A stretch of DNA of 64,000 nucleotides from an uncultured Mollicutes bacterium. Lineage in GTDB: Bacteria > Bacillota_I > Bacilli_A > Acholeplasmatales > Anaeroplasmataceae. The stretch covers positions 62,001 through 126,000 of the forward strand of contig UQFG01000001.1 of assembly GCA_900540175.1 (NCBI GenBank). Reading direction: 5' to 3'. Shown in pieces: positions 1 to 8,981 of the stretch (position 1 is its first letter; every line of letters starts with the position of its first letter). The notes beneath the pieces were generated by a model. It was not told the origin of the DNA and made no database searches. It worked only from the letters and a program-made list of their open reading frames with translations. Position numbers and translations under genes: made by a program.

Positions 1-136
1 CGATATGTGCGGGCTGCACATACAAGCCGTGTTCATAAAATCGGATTACGAGTACGATGCGAACACTTCGCTCAAATTCTCAATGGACGAGTACATGACG
101 AGCATTGAATTCGATATCCATTTCAACGAAAAGTAG
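1..136 (+). CDS. C-terminal end of a phage structural protein (partial)
   Basis: The window opens inside a reading frame that ends at TAG 134-136 and gives about 44 residues, finishing in FDIHFNEK. A Shine-Dalgarno sequence for the next gene (aggagg) follows directly. Its place just before the tail tube gene is where siphophages carry head-tail joining or tail-completion proteins, so that role is inferred from position alone. Too little sequence is left to assign a family. Confidence 0.5.
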   Translation, partial: DMCGLHIQAVFIKSDYEYDANTSLKFSMDEYMTSIEFDIHFNEK

Positions 137-147
137 GAGGAACAGAG

Positions 148-549
148 ATGGCTGTTGCAGGAAAAAACGGAAAAGTCGTCATCGGCAGCGGAGCAGAGGA
201 AAAAGTGGTCGGCATCAAGTCCTGGTCGCTCGAACTTTCGCTTGAGACGCTTGAAACAACCGCGCTCGGCGACGATTGGAAAAATTATATTGCGGGACTG
301 AAAGAGTGGACGGCTTCGAGCGAAGGCGACTACGAAGTACCCGTGGATACGGAGGGACAGGCGGCGTTGCAGGATGCGTTCCTGAACGGTACGACCGTTG
401 TCGTAAAACTCTATGTGGACGGAGTGAACTACTACCAGGGCGAGGCGTATATCAATAGCCTTTCCATCGAAGACCCCGTGGACGATGTCGTGTCTATCAG
501 CATCGAGTTCACAGGCACGGGTGCGCTCACCTTTGAAACGGGCGAATAA
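148..549 (+). CDS. Phage major tail (tube) protein
   Basis: A 133-residue acidic, beta-rich protein preceded by a good ribosome site (aggagg) at about 136-141. It begins MAVAGKNGKVVIGSG and has the features of Gram-positive siphophage tail tube proteins: an early KSWSLELS strand, a W-rich centre (LKEWTASSEGD) and a C-terminal FTGTGALTF strand. Tube subunits polymerise around the tape measure to form the DNA conduit. Its place directly upstream of the chaperone and tape measure genes is the standard late-operon order. Assignment is by fold-like features and position, and no catalytic residues are expected. Confidence 0.75.
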   Translation: MAVAGKNGKVVIGSGAEEKVVGIKSWSLELSLETLETTALGDDWKNYIAGLKEWTASSEGDYEVPVDTEGQAALQDAFLNGTTVVVKLYVDGVNYYQGEAYINSLSIEDPVDDVVSISIEFTGTGALTFETGE

Positions 550-560
550 GGAGGTTGACT

Positions 561-866
561 ATGAAAAAGGGTGTAACAATCGAACTGGATAAGCCGAGAA
601 CTCTGCGGTATGGCATGAATGCTTTGGCTGCGATAGAAGACCTGTCGGGCAAGACGTTGATGTCCCTCGACCTCAACTCGGTGGGCATCAAAGACCTGCT
701 CATCATCGTTTATGCGGGACTTTGCCACGAAGACAAATCCTTGTCGCTGGAACAGGTCGGTGACCTGCTCGACGAGTATTCGAATCTTTCGGACATCGCG
801 GAAAAAGTCGGTGCGGCTCTGACGGAGGCATTCGGGAAACCGAAGGGAAGCGACAAGGGGGAATAA
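561..866 (+). CDS. Phage tail assembly chaperone (gpG-like)
   Basis: ATG 561 is chosen because the ribosome site aaggaggt (548-555) sits 5 bases upstream. A TTG six bases earlier would lie inside that site. The product is about 101 residues, contains GMNALAAIEDLSGK and ends in a charged tail (KPKGSDKGE). Size and position between the tail tube and the tape measure fit the gpG-type chaperone that keeps the tape measure soluble during tail assembly. The frame downstream (-1) stays open and encodes a conserved-looking extension, the lambda G/GT arrangement. See the frameshift finding. Confidence 0.75.
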   Translation: MKKGVTIELDKPRTLRYGMNALAAIEDLSGKTLMSLDLNSVGIKDLLIIVYAGLCHEDKSLSLEQVGDLLDEYSNLSDIAEKVGAALTEAFGKPKGSDKGE

Positions 867-883
867 CGGCCGCCGACTTTGAC

Positions 884-1180
884 TTGCCGGCTTTCTTGGA
901 GCGGGCGGTGGTACAGTTCGGGATCGACCCGCTGATTGCGGGCGAATATACTCCCTACGAACTATATCTCATCGGCAAACAAATGCAGGAACAGAGTTAT
1001 CGGGAGTTCGAGAATGCCTTGACGGTGGCATGGCACACGGAGGCGTTTGCAAGACAACGTCGGCTACCGAAGCTCGAAAAACTATTAAAGGATGCTCGAA
1101 AACCGCCCAGGAAAACCGACAGCAGGAGCGACGCTATCCTTAAAGCAATGGCGGCGGCAAAGGGAGTAATTATCAAATAA
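884..1180 (+). CDS. Tail chaperone T-domain, probably made as a -1 frameshift fusion
   Basis: This frame is open from 764 to 1180 and overlaps the preceding gene by about 100 bases. There is no ATG or GTG in the overlap and no ribosome site near the only TTG (884). The readable protein contains FDLPAFLERAV, YTPYELYLIGKQ and a basic C-terminus. A slip of -1 on the run of five G at 857-861, just before the TAA at 864, would join ...SDKG to GITAADFDLPAF. In lambda and many Gram-positive siphophages the GT fusion carries the tape-measure-binding domain. Separate initiation at TTG 884 is possible but looks poor. Confidence 0.65.
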   Translation: MPAFLERAVVQFGIDPLIAGEYTPYELYLIGKQMQEQSYREFENALTVAWHTEAFARQRRLPKLEKLLKDARKPPRKTDSRSDAILKAMAAAKGVIIK

Positions 1181-1195
1181 CAGGGAGGGGAACGC

Positions 1196-3889
1196 ATGGC
1201 AATCATTCGCAACTTGGTCGTCAAGATCGCGGCAGACATCTCCTCTCTTTCAAAAGGATTGCAGACGGCACAAAAGCAAATCCAAAAGGTATCATCGGTA
1301 TTTTCAAGAGCGGGGACGAAACTCACGGCAGGGATAACGGCTCCGCTTCTTGCGCTTGGCGGTTCAGCCATCAATATATCGAGGTCGTTTGAGCAGAGTA
1401 TGGCAAACGCCGCATCTGTTGCAATGGCGACCGGGGATGAACTCCAAGCCATGACCGACCTTGCTCGTGAGATGGGCGCGAAGACGGTCTTTTCGGCGTC
1501 CGAAGCTGCCGATGCATTGTACTATATGGCGTCTGCGGGCTATAAGTTGGACGAGATGACACAGTCTATCGAGGCAACGCTGAACCTCGCTTCGGCAACA
1601 CAAAGCGATTTGGCGTTTACGACAGATACGGTCGTTGCGGCATTGAACCAGTTCCAACTTGGTGCGGCGGGCGCAGAGAGGGTAGCCAACGTGTATGCGG
1701 CGGCAATCGGCGCATCCCAGGCTGACATGGAAAAGCTTGCCTTTTCCATGAACTATGTCGGACCTGTCGCTAACAGTCTCGGATGGGAAATCGAGGAAGT
1801 CGTCGGAGCATTGTCGGTATTATACGATGCGGGCTATGATGGCTCGATGGCAGGTACTTCGTTGCGCCAGTCGCTTGTTGCGCTTATGAACCCGACGGCG
1901 GCGGCTCTGAAGATTTTTGACGAGTTGGGCGTTAGCGTGGAGCAGCTTGACCCGACGACAAACGACCTCGCATCAATCCTCGACACGCTCTCAAACGCTG
2001 GGATGACTACAGCCCAAGCAATGGAAGTGTTCGGCGCAAGAGCAGGTCCCGGTATGTTGTCATTGTTGGCGGCGGGTGGTGATGCCGTCCGTGAATATAC
2101 GGAGGCGATCACGGGAACAAACGCAGCCAATGACATGGCGGCAATGCAGATCGACACATTGCAAGGACAGCTCAAAATTTTGGAGTCGGAATTGGAAGAG
2201 GTCGCACTACAATTCGGGGATATCCTCATACCAATCATCCGAGAGTTGTTACAAAAGTATATCTCGCCGCTGACGAACAGGTTGATGAGTTTGAGTGCGG
2301 GAACGAAGAAAAACATTGTCGTGTTCGCGCTACTGGCGGCGGCGATAGGTCCGGTGCTTTTGGTGGTTGGGAAACTCATTTCGAGCGTCGGAACGATCAT
2401 TAAAATCGGCTCGCTGTTGTTTTCGAAAGTGGGGCTGATCATCGCGGCAATCGTCGCGGCAATCGTCATCATTAAAAAGCTGTGGGATACGAATGAGGAC
2501 TTCCGAAATGCGGTAACGGCGATATGGGAAAAGGTCAAAACCTTTATTCTTAATGCCGTCAACGCCATCAAAGATTGGTGGGACAAAAACGGCGAGAAGG
2601 TAATCAAGAGGGTGGTGAGTACCCTCAAATCCCTATGGAAAATCATCAAACAGATCTTCGGGAAGATACAAAAGATAGCCGAGAAGGTCTGGGGTATCGT
2701 CAAAGATATCGTCATCGATGCGGTCGTCGCTATCCGCGACTTTTGGGAGGAAAACGGAGCAGAGATATGGGCAACGGTCAAGACGTTGTTCACCAATATC
2801 TGGAACATCGTCAGCACCGCCTTTGATATTATCTACGATGCGGTACTCAAATTCTTGGACTACGTGCGTCCCATTTGGGAAAACATCAAGGAACTTTTCG
2901 GCTCGCTGTGGGATACGATCGTCGAACTCTACGAAACCTTAAAGCCTGTTTTTGAGTTGATAGGCGGCTTGGTGATGACATTGCTCGGAGTAGTGACGGG
3001 CGTGCTTTCCGGCATTATCGAGGCACTCGGTCCGTTCATTCAAGCGGTCATAGACGTGGCGCAGGCTATCCTGGAAATCATCCAGGTGATATGCGCCGTG
3101 TTGCGTGGCGACTGGTCGGAAGCCTGGGAACACATGAAGAATGTGGCGTCCAATCTTTGGGACGGAATCAAAAACATTTTCCTCGGGATATGGGAATTTA
3201 TCCAGGGGTTCTGCGACGGGGTGAAAAACTTTTTTGGCAACCTCGGCAATAGTATCGTGTCGATATTCAAGAGTGCCTGGGAGGGGATAAGCGGATTTTT
3301 CAGTAATATCTGGGAAGGAATAAAATCCGCTTGCTCTTGGATATGGGATACCATTACCGGACTGTTCTCGAAAATCGGCGATTTCTTCTCCGGGCTGTTC
3401 AAGGATGCGTTCAATTGGGGCAAAAACCTGATACAGAACATTGGCGACGGCATCAAGAATGCATGGAATTGGGTGGTGGACGGCGTCAAAGGCGTGGGAC
3501 AGTCGATTGCGGACTTTCTCGGATTTGGTTCGCCGACCAAGAAAGGCCCCGGGCATACCGCAGACCAATGGATACCAAACCTCATGGATATGATGGCAAA
3601 GGGGATGTACAACGATATCCCTATGATCCAGCGGGCAGCCATCCAGGTGGCGAATGCACTCGGCCTGACTACAACGGCGAACCGTGCAATGGTCGGTGCG
3701 GGAACAAGCCCGAACGGAGACCTACTCAACGGTCTTTTACAAGGCATGGCTGCCATGAACGGCATGGGCGGCGATGCGTCCGGCAAGGATGTGGTTTTAC
3801 AGATAGACGGTCAGACTTTTGCACGGCTTATCGTGCCAAGTATTACAAAGGAGTACCGAAGAAATGGCATAGAGCTAAAGGGGGTGTAG
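1196..3889 (+). CDS. Phage tail tape measure protein
   Basis: An 897-residue protein starting at ATG 1196 behind a gggagggg ribosome site. Residues about 60-270 match the TP901-type tape measure core (SRSFEQSMANAASVA, GAKTVFSASEAADALYYM, DGSMAGTSLRQSLVAL). Strongly hydrophobic segments follow at about 370-430. A long region then repeats tryptophan-rich units (AIKDWWDKNG, FWEENGAEIW, GISGFFSNIWEGI), and the C-terminus has FLGFGSPTKKGPGH. The protein sets tail length and helps DNA passage through the cell membrane. It is the longest gene of the tail operon, as expected. Long antisense frames over it are shadows of its biased composition. Confidence 0.95.
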   Translation: MAIIRNLVVKIAADISSLSKGLQTAQKQIQKVSSVFSRAGTKLTAGITAPLLALGGSAINISRSFEQSMANAASVAMATGDELQAMTDLAREMGAKTVFSASEAADALYYMASAGYKLDEMTQSIEATLNLASATQSDLAFTTDTVVAALNQFQLGAAGAERVANVYAAAIGASQADMEKLAFSMNYVGPVANSLGWEIEEVVGALSVLYDAGYDGSMAGTSLRQSLVALMNPTAAALKIFDELGVSVEQLDPTTNDLASILDTLSNAGMTTAQAMEVFGARAGPGMLSLLAAGGDAVREYTEAITGTNAANDMAAMQIDTLQGQLKILESELEEVALQFGDILIPIIRELLQKYISPLTNRLMSLSAGTKKNIVVFALLAAAIGPVLLVVGKLISSVGTIIKIGSLLFSKVGLIIAAIVAAIVIIKKLWDTNEDFRNAVTAIWEKVKTFILNAVNAIKDWWDKNGEKVIKRVVSTLKSLWKIIKQIFGKIQKIAEKVWGIVKDIVIDAVVAIRDFWEENGAEIWATVKTLFTNIWNIVSTAFDIIYDAVLKFLDYVRPIWENIKELFGSLWDTIVELYETLKPVFELIGGLVMTLLGVVTGVLSGIIEALGPFIQAVIDVAQAILEIIQVICAVLRGDWSEAWEHMKNVASNLWDGIKNIFLGIWEFIQGFCDGVKNFFGNLGNSIVSIFKSAWEGISGFFSNIWEGIKSACSWIWDTITGLFSKIGDFFSGLFKDAFNWGKNLIQNIGDGIKNAWNWVVDGVKGVGQSIADFLGFGSPTKKGPGHTADQWIPNLMDMMAKGMYNDIPMIQRAAIQVANALGLTTTANRAMVGAGTSPNGDLLNGLLQGMAAMNGMGGDASGKDVVLQIDGQTFARLIVPSITKEYRRNGIELKGV

Positions 3890-3893
3890 GGCG

Positions 3894-4250
3894 ATGCGGT
3901 TTTTCAAAATCAATGGGAAAGACATAACGGCTCCGAAAGAGATAACGGTATCGCCCGAGCATCTCGATAAAGCCGAGAGAACTTTGGACGGAACGATGGT
4001 CATAGACATCATCGGGACTAAGAAAAAGGTGGACGTGTCCTGGGAATATTTACCCAAAGAAGACATGAAACTGCTTACAACGGAGACGGGGAGCGATAGG
4101 TTTTGTGAGATTACCTTTCATGACGATGAAACAGGTGAACTTGCCTCCATTACGGCAAGAGCGGAAAATCTAACCTATATGCCGTACTATGATTGGGCGA
4201 AAGGACAACTCATTTGGAAAAGCGTCTCCGTATCGTTTAAGCAAAAATGA
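3894..4250 (+). CDS. Phage tail-associated protein (DUF6711-like)
   Basis: A 118-residue protein whose ATG lies 4 bases after the tape measure stop, with a ggggtg-type ribosome site. It opens MRFFKINGKDITAPKEI and has a mixed beta pattern with WEYLPKEDMKLL and a C-terminal WKSVSVSFKQK strand. Proteins of this size and start are frequent directly after tape measure genes in Firmicutes siphophages and are thought to belong to the distal tail. The DUF6711 label is from recall of the family's look, not from a search. Confidence 0.5.
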   Translation: MRFFKINGKDITAPKEITVSPEHLDKAERTLDGTMVIDIIGTKKKVDVSWEYLPKEDMKLLTTETGSDRFCEITFHDDETGELASITARAENLTYMPYYDWAKGQLIWKSVSVSFKQK

Positions 4251-4262
4251 TGGGAGGGCGGT

Positions 4263-6038
4263 ATGAAGTATTCAGACAACCCTCGAAAGGTCTATGGCAA
4301 AGTAGAGATCATCTACAGCGATACGGAGATCAGCAGCGACATAAACGCTTCGGTCAGCGGGAACTCGGAAATCAGTCATCCTCGTGAAGTGTTTATGGGG
4401 AACACTACGCCGACCGTGAAAGCGTGTACGATGGACGGGAACTCGGACATGGGTGGCTCGTTTCAGATGCTGGACGATACTTGCGTGGTTGGGTGGTGGA
4501 GCGGTGGACTTTGCGATGCGAGCGGGGTGTTTGCCAACCGACCGTACATCGAGCTGACGTTTGTTTTGCGCCCGATTATATCGTGGATCATCCGCGGCGA
4601 CGATAAACTCAATCAGTACCCCGTGGATTTTACCATTGAGTACAAGAATGCCGATCGGGTGATGAAAACGGAGACTGTTACAGGGAATACTGCCGTCGAA
4701 ATCAAGCTGGAGCCTAAAATCGCAGATATCACATCTATGCGGATGACCATAGCAAAATGGAGTACACCGAATGCCTGTGCGAAAATTTTGCAGTTCTACG
4801 ATAAGCTATACGAAGAATACCACGGAGATGCGCTGCAGATGTTCGAGGTCAATGAGGAAATGTGTTCTTCGGACGGGAATTACAATATCAACTCGGATAC
4901 AATGACAGTCACACTCCACAATACGAACAGAAAGTTTGATAAGGGCTATCTGCGTTCGCTCATGATACTCGGCAGAAAAATCTATCCGAGCATCGGGATA
5001 GAAAAGAACGGGGCAGTGGAATATACAAAACTCGGTACGTTCTATTCAGAGGAATGGCAAATCGAGCAAGACAGCCAATGGGTGAAATGTACGGCTGTTG
5101 ACAGACTCATGAAGTTACAGAGTCAGACCTATATCGGATTTCCGTTAACGGAAGGGGCGACGGTATATGAGTTGATCGAGGATATTCTTACAAAGAGTGG
5201 TCTGATACAGACAGAATTCGTGATTTCCGAAGACCTTAAGGACATCAGCATAGGAATGGCATATCTGCCGAAGACAACAATATGGGACGCTTTGCAGGAG
5301 ATTGCCAATGCAGCGCTCTGTAAAGTGTTCGTTGATAGAGATGACCGAATTCATGTACGCAGCGAAGAGGCGAATTCGTCAAAGGGTTCGACGGAAATCA
5401 ACCCGGGGAACACGTTCAGCTACAAGTCGAACATTACGCTGACGGAATTTGCCAACGTCATAAAAGTCGAATATAGCGATGTGGTAATCGGAGAAGACGT
5501 CATAGAAGTCGTTGAAACAGAGGTGACGTTGGCAGGGAACGAAGTTCGGACAATGACGTTGGATTATTCGTCCGACGTTGCATACGCCATAGCGTTGTCC
5601 AACAATGCCAATGTTCGTATTTCAATGGTCGAAAGCGGGGTAAACTGTTGTACAGTGACGATTACGAATAAATCGTCGACGGTGCAAACGGCGACAATAA
5701 CTGTAGAAGGGAACGCAATCGAACTGACTTCACACATGGTAACGGTGCGTGATGAGCAGAGCATCAAGTCTTATGGCGCGGTCGAATATAGTCATACGGC
5801 ATCAGAACTCGTTCAAAGCGAAGCCCAGGCAGAGAGAATAGGAAATCTTCTCTTGCAGCGTATGCGCGCGGGAGAGGGCGTAATTACAACGGAATGGCGC
5901 GGAGACCCCGCATTGGAGATAGGGACGAGTTATGATTGCATTGACCGATTCGGCGACGGCAAAGAATTGGTGTGTGAATATAATAAGTTTTCCTATGACG
6001 GCGGGTTGAAACAACAGACCAGAGGACGGAGCAAATAG
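4263..6038 (+). CDS. Phage tail hub / baseplate structural protein
   Basis: A 591-residue protein with a gggaggg ribosome site before ATG 4263. The N-terminal third is beta-rich with DMGGSFQMLDD and W-rich patches. A middle part (about 200-400) looks like a gp27/Tal-type hub: KLGTFYSEEWQIEQ, AVDRLMKLQSQTY, VYELIEDILTKSGL, TTIWDALQEIANA. The last 150 residues are beta-sandwich-like. In siphophages the gene two places after the tape measure usually encodes the tail-associated hub that connects the tail tube to the fibres. No peptidase or lysozyme motif was seen. The exact family is uncertain. Confidence 0.65.
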   Translation: MKYSDNPRKVYGKVEIIYSDTEISSDINASVSGNSEISHPREVFMGNTTPTVKACTMDGNSDMGGSFQMLDDTCVVGWWSGGLCDASGVFANRPYIELTFVLRPIISWIIRGDDKLNQYPVDFTIEYKNADRVMKTETVTGNTAVEIKLEPKIADITSMRMTIAKWSTPNACAKILQFYDKLYEEYHGDALQMFEVNEEMCSSDGNYNINSDTMTVTLHNTNRKFDKGYLRSLMILGRKIYPSIGIEKNGAVEYTKLGTFYSEEWQIEQDSQWVKCTAVDRLMKLQSQTYIGFPLTEGATVYELIEDILTKSGLIQTEFVISEDLKDISIGMAYLPKTTIWDALQEIANAALCKVFVDRDDRIHVRSEEANSSKGSTEINPGNTFSYKSNITLTEFANVIKVEYSDVVIGEDVIEVVETEVTLAGNEVRTMTLDYSSDVAYAIALSNNANVRISMVESGVNCCTVTITNKSSTVQTATITVEGNAIELTSHMVTVRDEQSIKSYGAVEYSHTASELVQSEAQAERIGNLLLQRMRAGEGVITTEWRGDPALEIGTSYDCIDRFGDGKELVCEYNKFSYDGGLKQQTRGRSK

Positions 6039-6046
6039 GAGGGAAA

Positions 6047-7066
6047 ATGGCAACATGGACTGAACCGAAAAACAACTATGCTCGGGAGAACCAAGTCACC
6101 CCGGACATTTTCAATATCCTTGCCGAAAATGAGCGATACCTCTACGAAGTAAAAATCACTATCGGGCAGGTGCAGGATGCGGTCGTGGCGTTTACGGCGA
6201 GCGCATCCAGGGCGAATATTGCGGCAAGCGATACGATAAAAACTGCTTTCGGGAAGATATATAAATGGTTCGCCGATCTTCGAGCATTGGCATTCAAAGA
6301 CACGATTGGCACGGCAGACATTGACAACTCTGCCGTGACTACAGGCAAGATAGCAAGCAATGCAGTTACGAGCGGGAAGATCGCAACGGGAGCGGTAACG
6401 GAAACCAAGATAGGCTCGGGTGCTGTGACCGAATCAAAAATAGGCGCGTCTGCCGTTACAACTGCGAAGGTGGCGAATGGCGCGATAACCACCGACAAAC
6501 TTGCGGCGTCGGCAGTTACGGGCGCAAAGGTGGCATCGGGTGCGATTACCGATGCAAAGGTGGCAAGCAATGCGAATATTGCGCAGAGCAAAATCGCGGG
6601 ACTCCTTGATGCACTGGACAAAAAAATGGATAAGGATACGGGCGGGGGAACGGGCATACAACTTCGCCGTCTTAAGGCTGCCGACAGCAAGTATAATCAG
6701 TTCGCGTTGTCGGGGAATGCGCAATATTCAATCACTTCGCCGAGCAACAGAAAAAATCTGCTGATGATCCAGGGAATGCTGACTTGTGCAAATAAGTTTT
6801 GGGTGACGATGTTCCTCAAACCGACGAATAATTGGGGATATGCAATGGATGCGCCGGTGCTGTATTATTTGCGGTCGGTAAACGGAGAGCCTAACGTGTC
6901 CTATGGATTTATAAGCCTTGAGGCATCGTTGAGCGGAAACACTTTGTATATCTCGGGTTGGAAAATCAACCAGGGCAACAATAATTATTCCGATTCGCAT
7001 GACCGTGCGAGCAAATGCTATTTCGCTTTGGACGCAGTATATGAGCTACTGAATTCAAATGTATAA
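6047..7066 (+). CDS. Phage tail fibre protein A with repeated AVT-xx-KI motifs
   Basis: A 339-residue protein with ribosome site aggaggg. The N-terminus (ATWTEPKNNYAREN, then DIFNILAENERYL) is shared with the fibre at 9370 and is probably the tail-attachment module. Residues about 95-190 are a degenerate repeat of about 10 residues (AVTTGKIASN, AVTSGKIATG, AVTETKIGSG and so on), typical of trimeric beta-prism shafts. The C-terminal about 130 residues contain aromatic beta strands (YAMDAPVLYYLRSV) and likely form the receptor-binding tip. The two copies differ completely after the shaft, as expected for host-range modules. Confidence 0.7.
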   Translation: MATWTEPKNNYARENQVTPDIFNILAENERYLYEVKITIGQVQDAVVAFTASASRANIAASDTIKTAFGKIYKWFADLRALAFKDTIGTADIDNSAVTTGKIASNAVTSGKIATGAVTETKIGSGAVTESKIGASAVTTAKVANGAITTDKLAASAVTGAKVASGAITDAKVASNANIAQSKIAGLLDALDKKMDKDTGGGTGIQLRRLKAADSKYNQFALSGNAQYSITSPSNRKNLLMIQGMLTCANKFWVTMFLKPTNNWGYAMDAPVLYYLRSVNGEPNVSYGFISLEASLSGNTLYISGWKINQGNNNYSDSHDRASKCYFALDAVYELLNSNV

Positions 7067-7077
7067 GGAGGGAAGCG

Positions 7078-7428
7078 ATGCGAAGGTGTCGGTATAAAAT
7101 GGTGCGTGGCGATGCATTCAGCATCGCCTTTCTTAACGTCGCTTTGCCTGTTATCGAGGACGAGGACGGAATGGATAAGTACGAGATAACAGACAAAGAT
7201 ATCCTGTCGTTCGTCCTCGGACGCAAGGGGCGCGATGAGGTATTGGTCAAGACTTATCCTGGAGAAATAGAGAAGGACGGGGATACCTTTTTTGTGAATC
7301 TGACGGCAGAGGAGACAGAAAAAATCCCGTGTCTGCTATATAGAATGCAACTGATAGTGGACTTGGAAGGGCTTGGAGAGGAGGTATATACGCTTGTCGA
7401 TAAGGAAATGGAGGTGGTGGCGAAATGA
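7078..7428 (+). CDS. Small phage baseplate-type protein, unassigned
   Basis: A 116-residue protein with ribosome site aaggaggg and start MRRCRYKMVRGDAF. The pattern 'VRGDAFSIAF...' followed by acidic strands (VKTYPGEIEKDGD, IPCLLYRMQLIVD) resembles the N-terminal domain of upper-baseplate/fibre adaptor proteins of lactococcal-type phages. That is a similarity of look, not a proven match. It sits between two fibre genes, and its stop overlaps the start of the next gene by 4 bases (ATGA), which suggests translational coupling. Confidence 0.5.
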   Translation: MRRCRYKMVRGDAFSIAFLNVALPVIEDEDGMDKYEITDKDILSFVLGRKGRDEVLVKTYPGEIEKDGDTFFVNLTAEETEKIPCLLYRMQLIVDLEGLGEEVYTLVDKEMEVVAK

Positions 7429-7745
7429 GTGATTGCAAGCAGAATTGCGAGTGCATCCATGTAGAGCCGTTCCGAACGATTACCAAGACATATTCGGGAG
7501 TCGAGAACGATGCAACGGAAACCATTGTGGATAACAAGGCTCGCACGATAGAGGTGCGGCTCAAGCCACAGCAATACCAAAGCAAATATGCCTTCCCGAA
7601 TATAGGGAACGCAGCGGTCATCTACATCGATGTGAAAGAGAACGAGTCCTACAGGTGGGACGAGGAAACAAAGCAATATGTCTGCATCGGAGCGGACTAT
7701 CGAAAAATCAAAATAATCAATGGAGGAACAGCGGTAAATGGATAA
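7425..7745 (+). CDS. Small phage protein with Cys-rich start, unassigned
   Basis: A 106-residue protein starting MSDCKQNCECIHVEPF at ATG 7425, coupled by ATGA to the previous gene and with ribosome site ggaggtgg at about 7410. Three cysteines lie in the first nine residues. The rest is a beta-rich domain (ARTIEVRLKPQQYQS, AAVIYIDVKENESYRW). Its end overlaps the next fibre gene by 8 bases. The context says it is a component or adaptor of the fibre block. I do not recognise the family. Confidence 0.45.
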   Translation: MSDCKQNCECIHVEPFRTITKTYSGVENDATETIVDNKARTIEVRLKPQQYQSKYAFPNIGNAAVIYIDVKENESYRWDEETKQYVCIGADYRKIKIINGGTAVNG

Positions 7746-8790
7746 CAGGATTTTGGACAGTAAGATTCAGATTCGCAATGATACGGCAGCCAATTGGAAA
7801 GCGGCAAACCCCGTACTTCTGAAAGGCGAGGTCGGTATTGAGATCGACACGAGAAAGATGAAGGTCGGCGACGGCATCAGCCAATGGACCGCGCTTAAAT
7901 ACATCAGCGACGATATCGTCATCGCCAATACCAATCCCACGGACACGGATACAGACCACGACGTCGGCGAGTTCTGGGTGAACCAGGCAGAGAAGACGCT
8001 CTATGTGCTTATCTCTACATCCGCGACGGCTGCTATCTGGAAGAGAATTCCCACGGCAGAAGAACTCGTTGTCGTTGCCGAGGCACAGGTGGCGCAGAAG
8101 CTCAAAGAAGCAAGGACGATCAGTATCGTGGGCGACGCGACCGGTGCTACGACTTTCGACGGAAGTGCCGATGCTTCAATCACCCTCATTCTGCAGAATA
8201 CGGGCGCGGCGGCAGGAACTTTTACAAAGGTGACTGTGAATGAGAAGGGGCTCATCACCAAAACGGAGCTTTTGACCCCCGATGATATTCCCGCACTTAC
8301 GCTTGCGAAAATTACCGATGCGGGAACTGCGGCGGCAAGGAATGTCGGCACGGCAGAGGGCAACCTGGTCGAAGTCGGCGCAAACGGAAAAATCGCGGAC
8401 AACGTCTTGCCGCCCCTTGCAATCACAGAGCCCTACGCGGTAAACGATGAGGCGGAAATGCTCGCTATCGATGCGCAAAAGGGTGACGTTGCAATTCGTG
8501 CCGATGAGGGCAAGTCGTATATCCTCAAGCAGACCCCGGCGAGTGACCGTACCAACTGGCTCGAACTCAAAAGCCCCGAATGCAAGGTGCTTTCGGTCAA
8601 CGGAAAAATCGGGACGGTCGTGCTTACGACCACCGATATCGAGGAGGGGAACAATCTCTATTACACGGAAGAGAGGGACACTTCCAACTTTGAGGGCAAT
8701 TTCGCGAAGAAGACCACCAAAGAACTCGCGGACGGAGAAACGGTGCTTCATTCTACGGACACCTATATTCTTAACGGCGGCAATGCGTGA
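7738..8790 (+). CDS. Phage tail fibre with Mtd-type N-terminal domain
   Basis: A 350-residue protein with ribosome site ggaggaa. Residues about 8-55 (IQIRNDTAANWKAANPVLL, then GEVGIEIDTRKMKVGDG) match the small beta domain seen at the N-terminus of major tropism determinant proteins and many phage fibres. A stretch with GDATGATTFDGSADASITL and a glycine/alanine-rich shaft follows. Near residue 290 is VLSVNGKIGTVVLTTTDIEE, a fibre repeat also common in Firmicutes phages. The same N-terminal domain recurs in the next gene. Function: attachment fibre or adaptor. Confidence 0.7.
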   Translation: MDNRILDSKIQIRNDTAANWKAANPVLLKGEVGIEIDTRKMKVGDGISQWTALKYISDDIVIANTNPTDTDTDHDVGEFWVNQAEKTLYVLISTSATAAIWKRIPTAEELVVVAEAQVAQKLKEARTISIVGDATGATTFDGSADASITLILQNTGAAAGTFTKVTVNEKGLITKTELLTPDDIPALTLAKITDAGTAAARNVGTAEGNLVEVGANGKIADNVLPPLAITEPYAVNDEAEMLAIDAQKGDVAIRADEGKSYILKQTPASDRTNWLELKSPECKVLSVNGKIGTVVLTTTDIEEGNNLYYTEERDTSNFEGNFAKKTTKELADGETVLHSTDTYILNGGNA

Positions 8791-8798
8791 GGTGAACT

Positions 8799-8981
8799 AT
8801 GGAGGTGACGATAAACACAAAACATCAGCAAAGGCATGATACCGCAGCGAATTGGCTGCTTGTGAATCCAATCCTCCTGCGCGGTGAACTCGGCGTCGAA
8901 ATAGATACGGGAAAGATGAAAATCGGAAATGGCAGCTCAAAATGGGCTGCCTTGCCGTATCTCGGGGTGGGAATTACCTAA
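8799..8981 (+). CDS. Mtd-type N-terminal fibre domain, ended by an in-frame TAA
   Basis: Sixty residues (HDTAANWLLVNPILLRGEL... KMKIGNGSSKWAALPYL) that repeat the N-terminal domain of the preceding fibre, with ribosome site gaggtga close to ATG 8799. The TAA at 8979-8981 is followed in the same frame by an uninterrupted collar/fibre domain up to 9368. The two pieces therefore look like one former gene of about 189 codons cut by a single nonsense codon. Alternatively the small domain is made alone, or the stop is read through. A change from TAC/TAT (Tyr) to TAA would be enough. Confidence 0.55.
   Translation: MEVTINTKHQQRHDTAANWLLVNPILLRGELGVEIDTGKMKIGNGSSKWAALPYLGVGIT

Noticed and set aside
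1834..2817. Long antisense frame (327 codons) across the tape measure gene
   Set aside because: Low-complexity product (Ser/Ile/Thr-rich), no ribosome site, and the opposite strand is a clear tape measure gene.
2939..3786. Two further antisense frames of over 200 codons
   Set aside because: Mirror images of the Trp/Gly-rich tape measure repeats; no domain or start signal.
6200..6690. Ala/Val repeat as a possible CRISPR or DNA satellite
   Set aside because: The repetition is at protein level (fibre shaft) with diverged DNA, without constant spacers.
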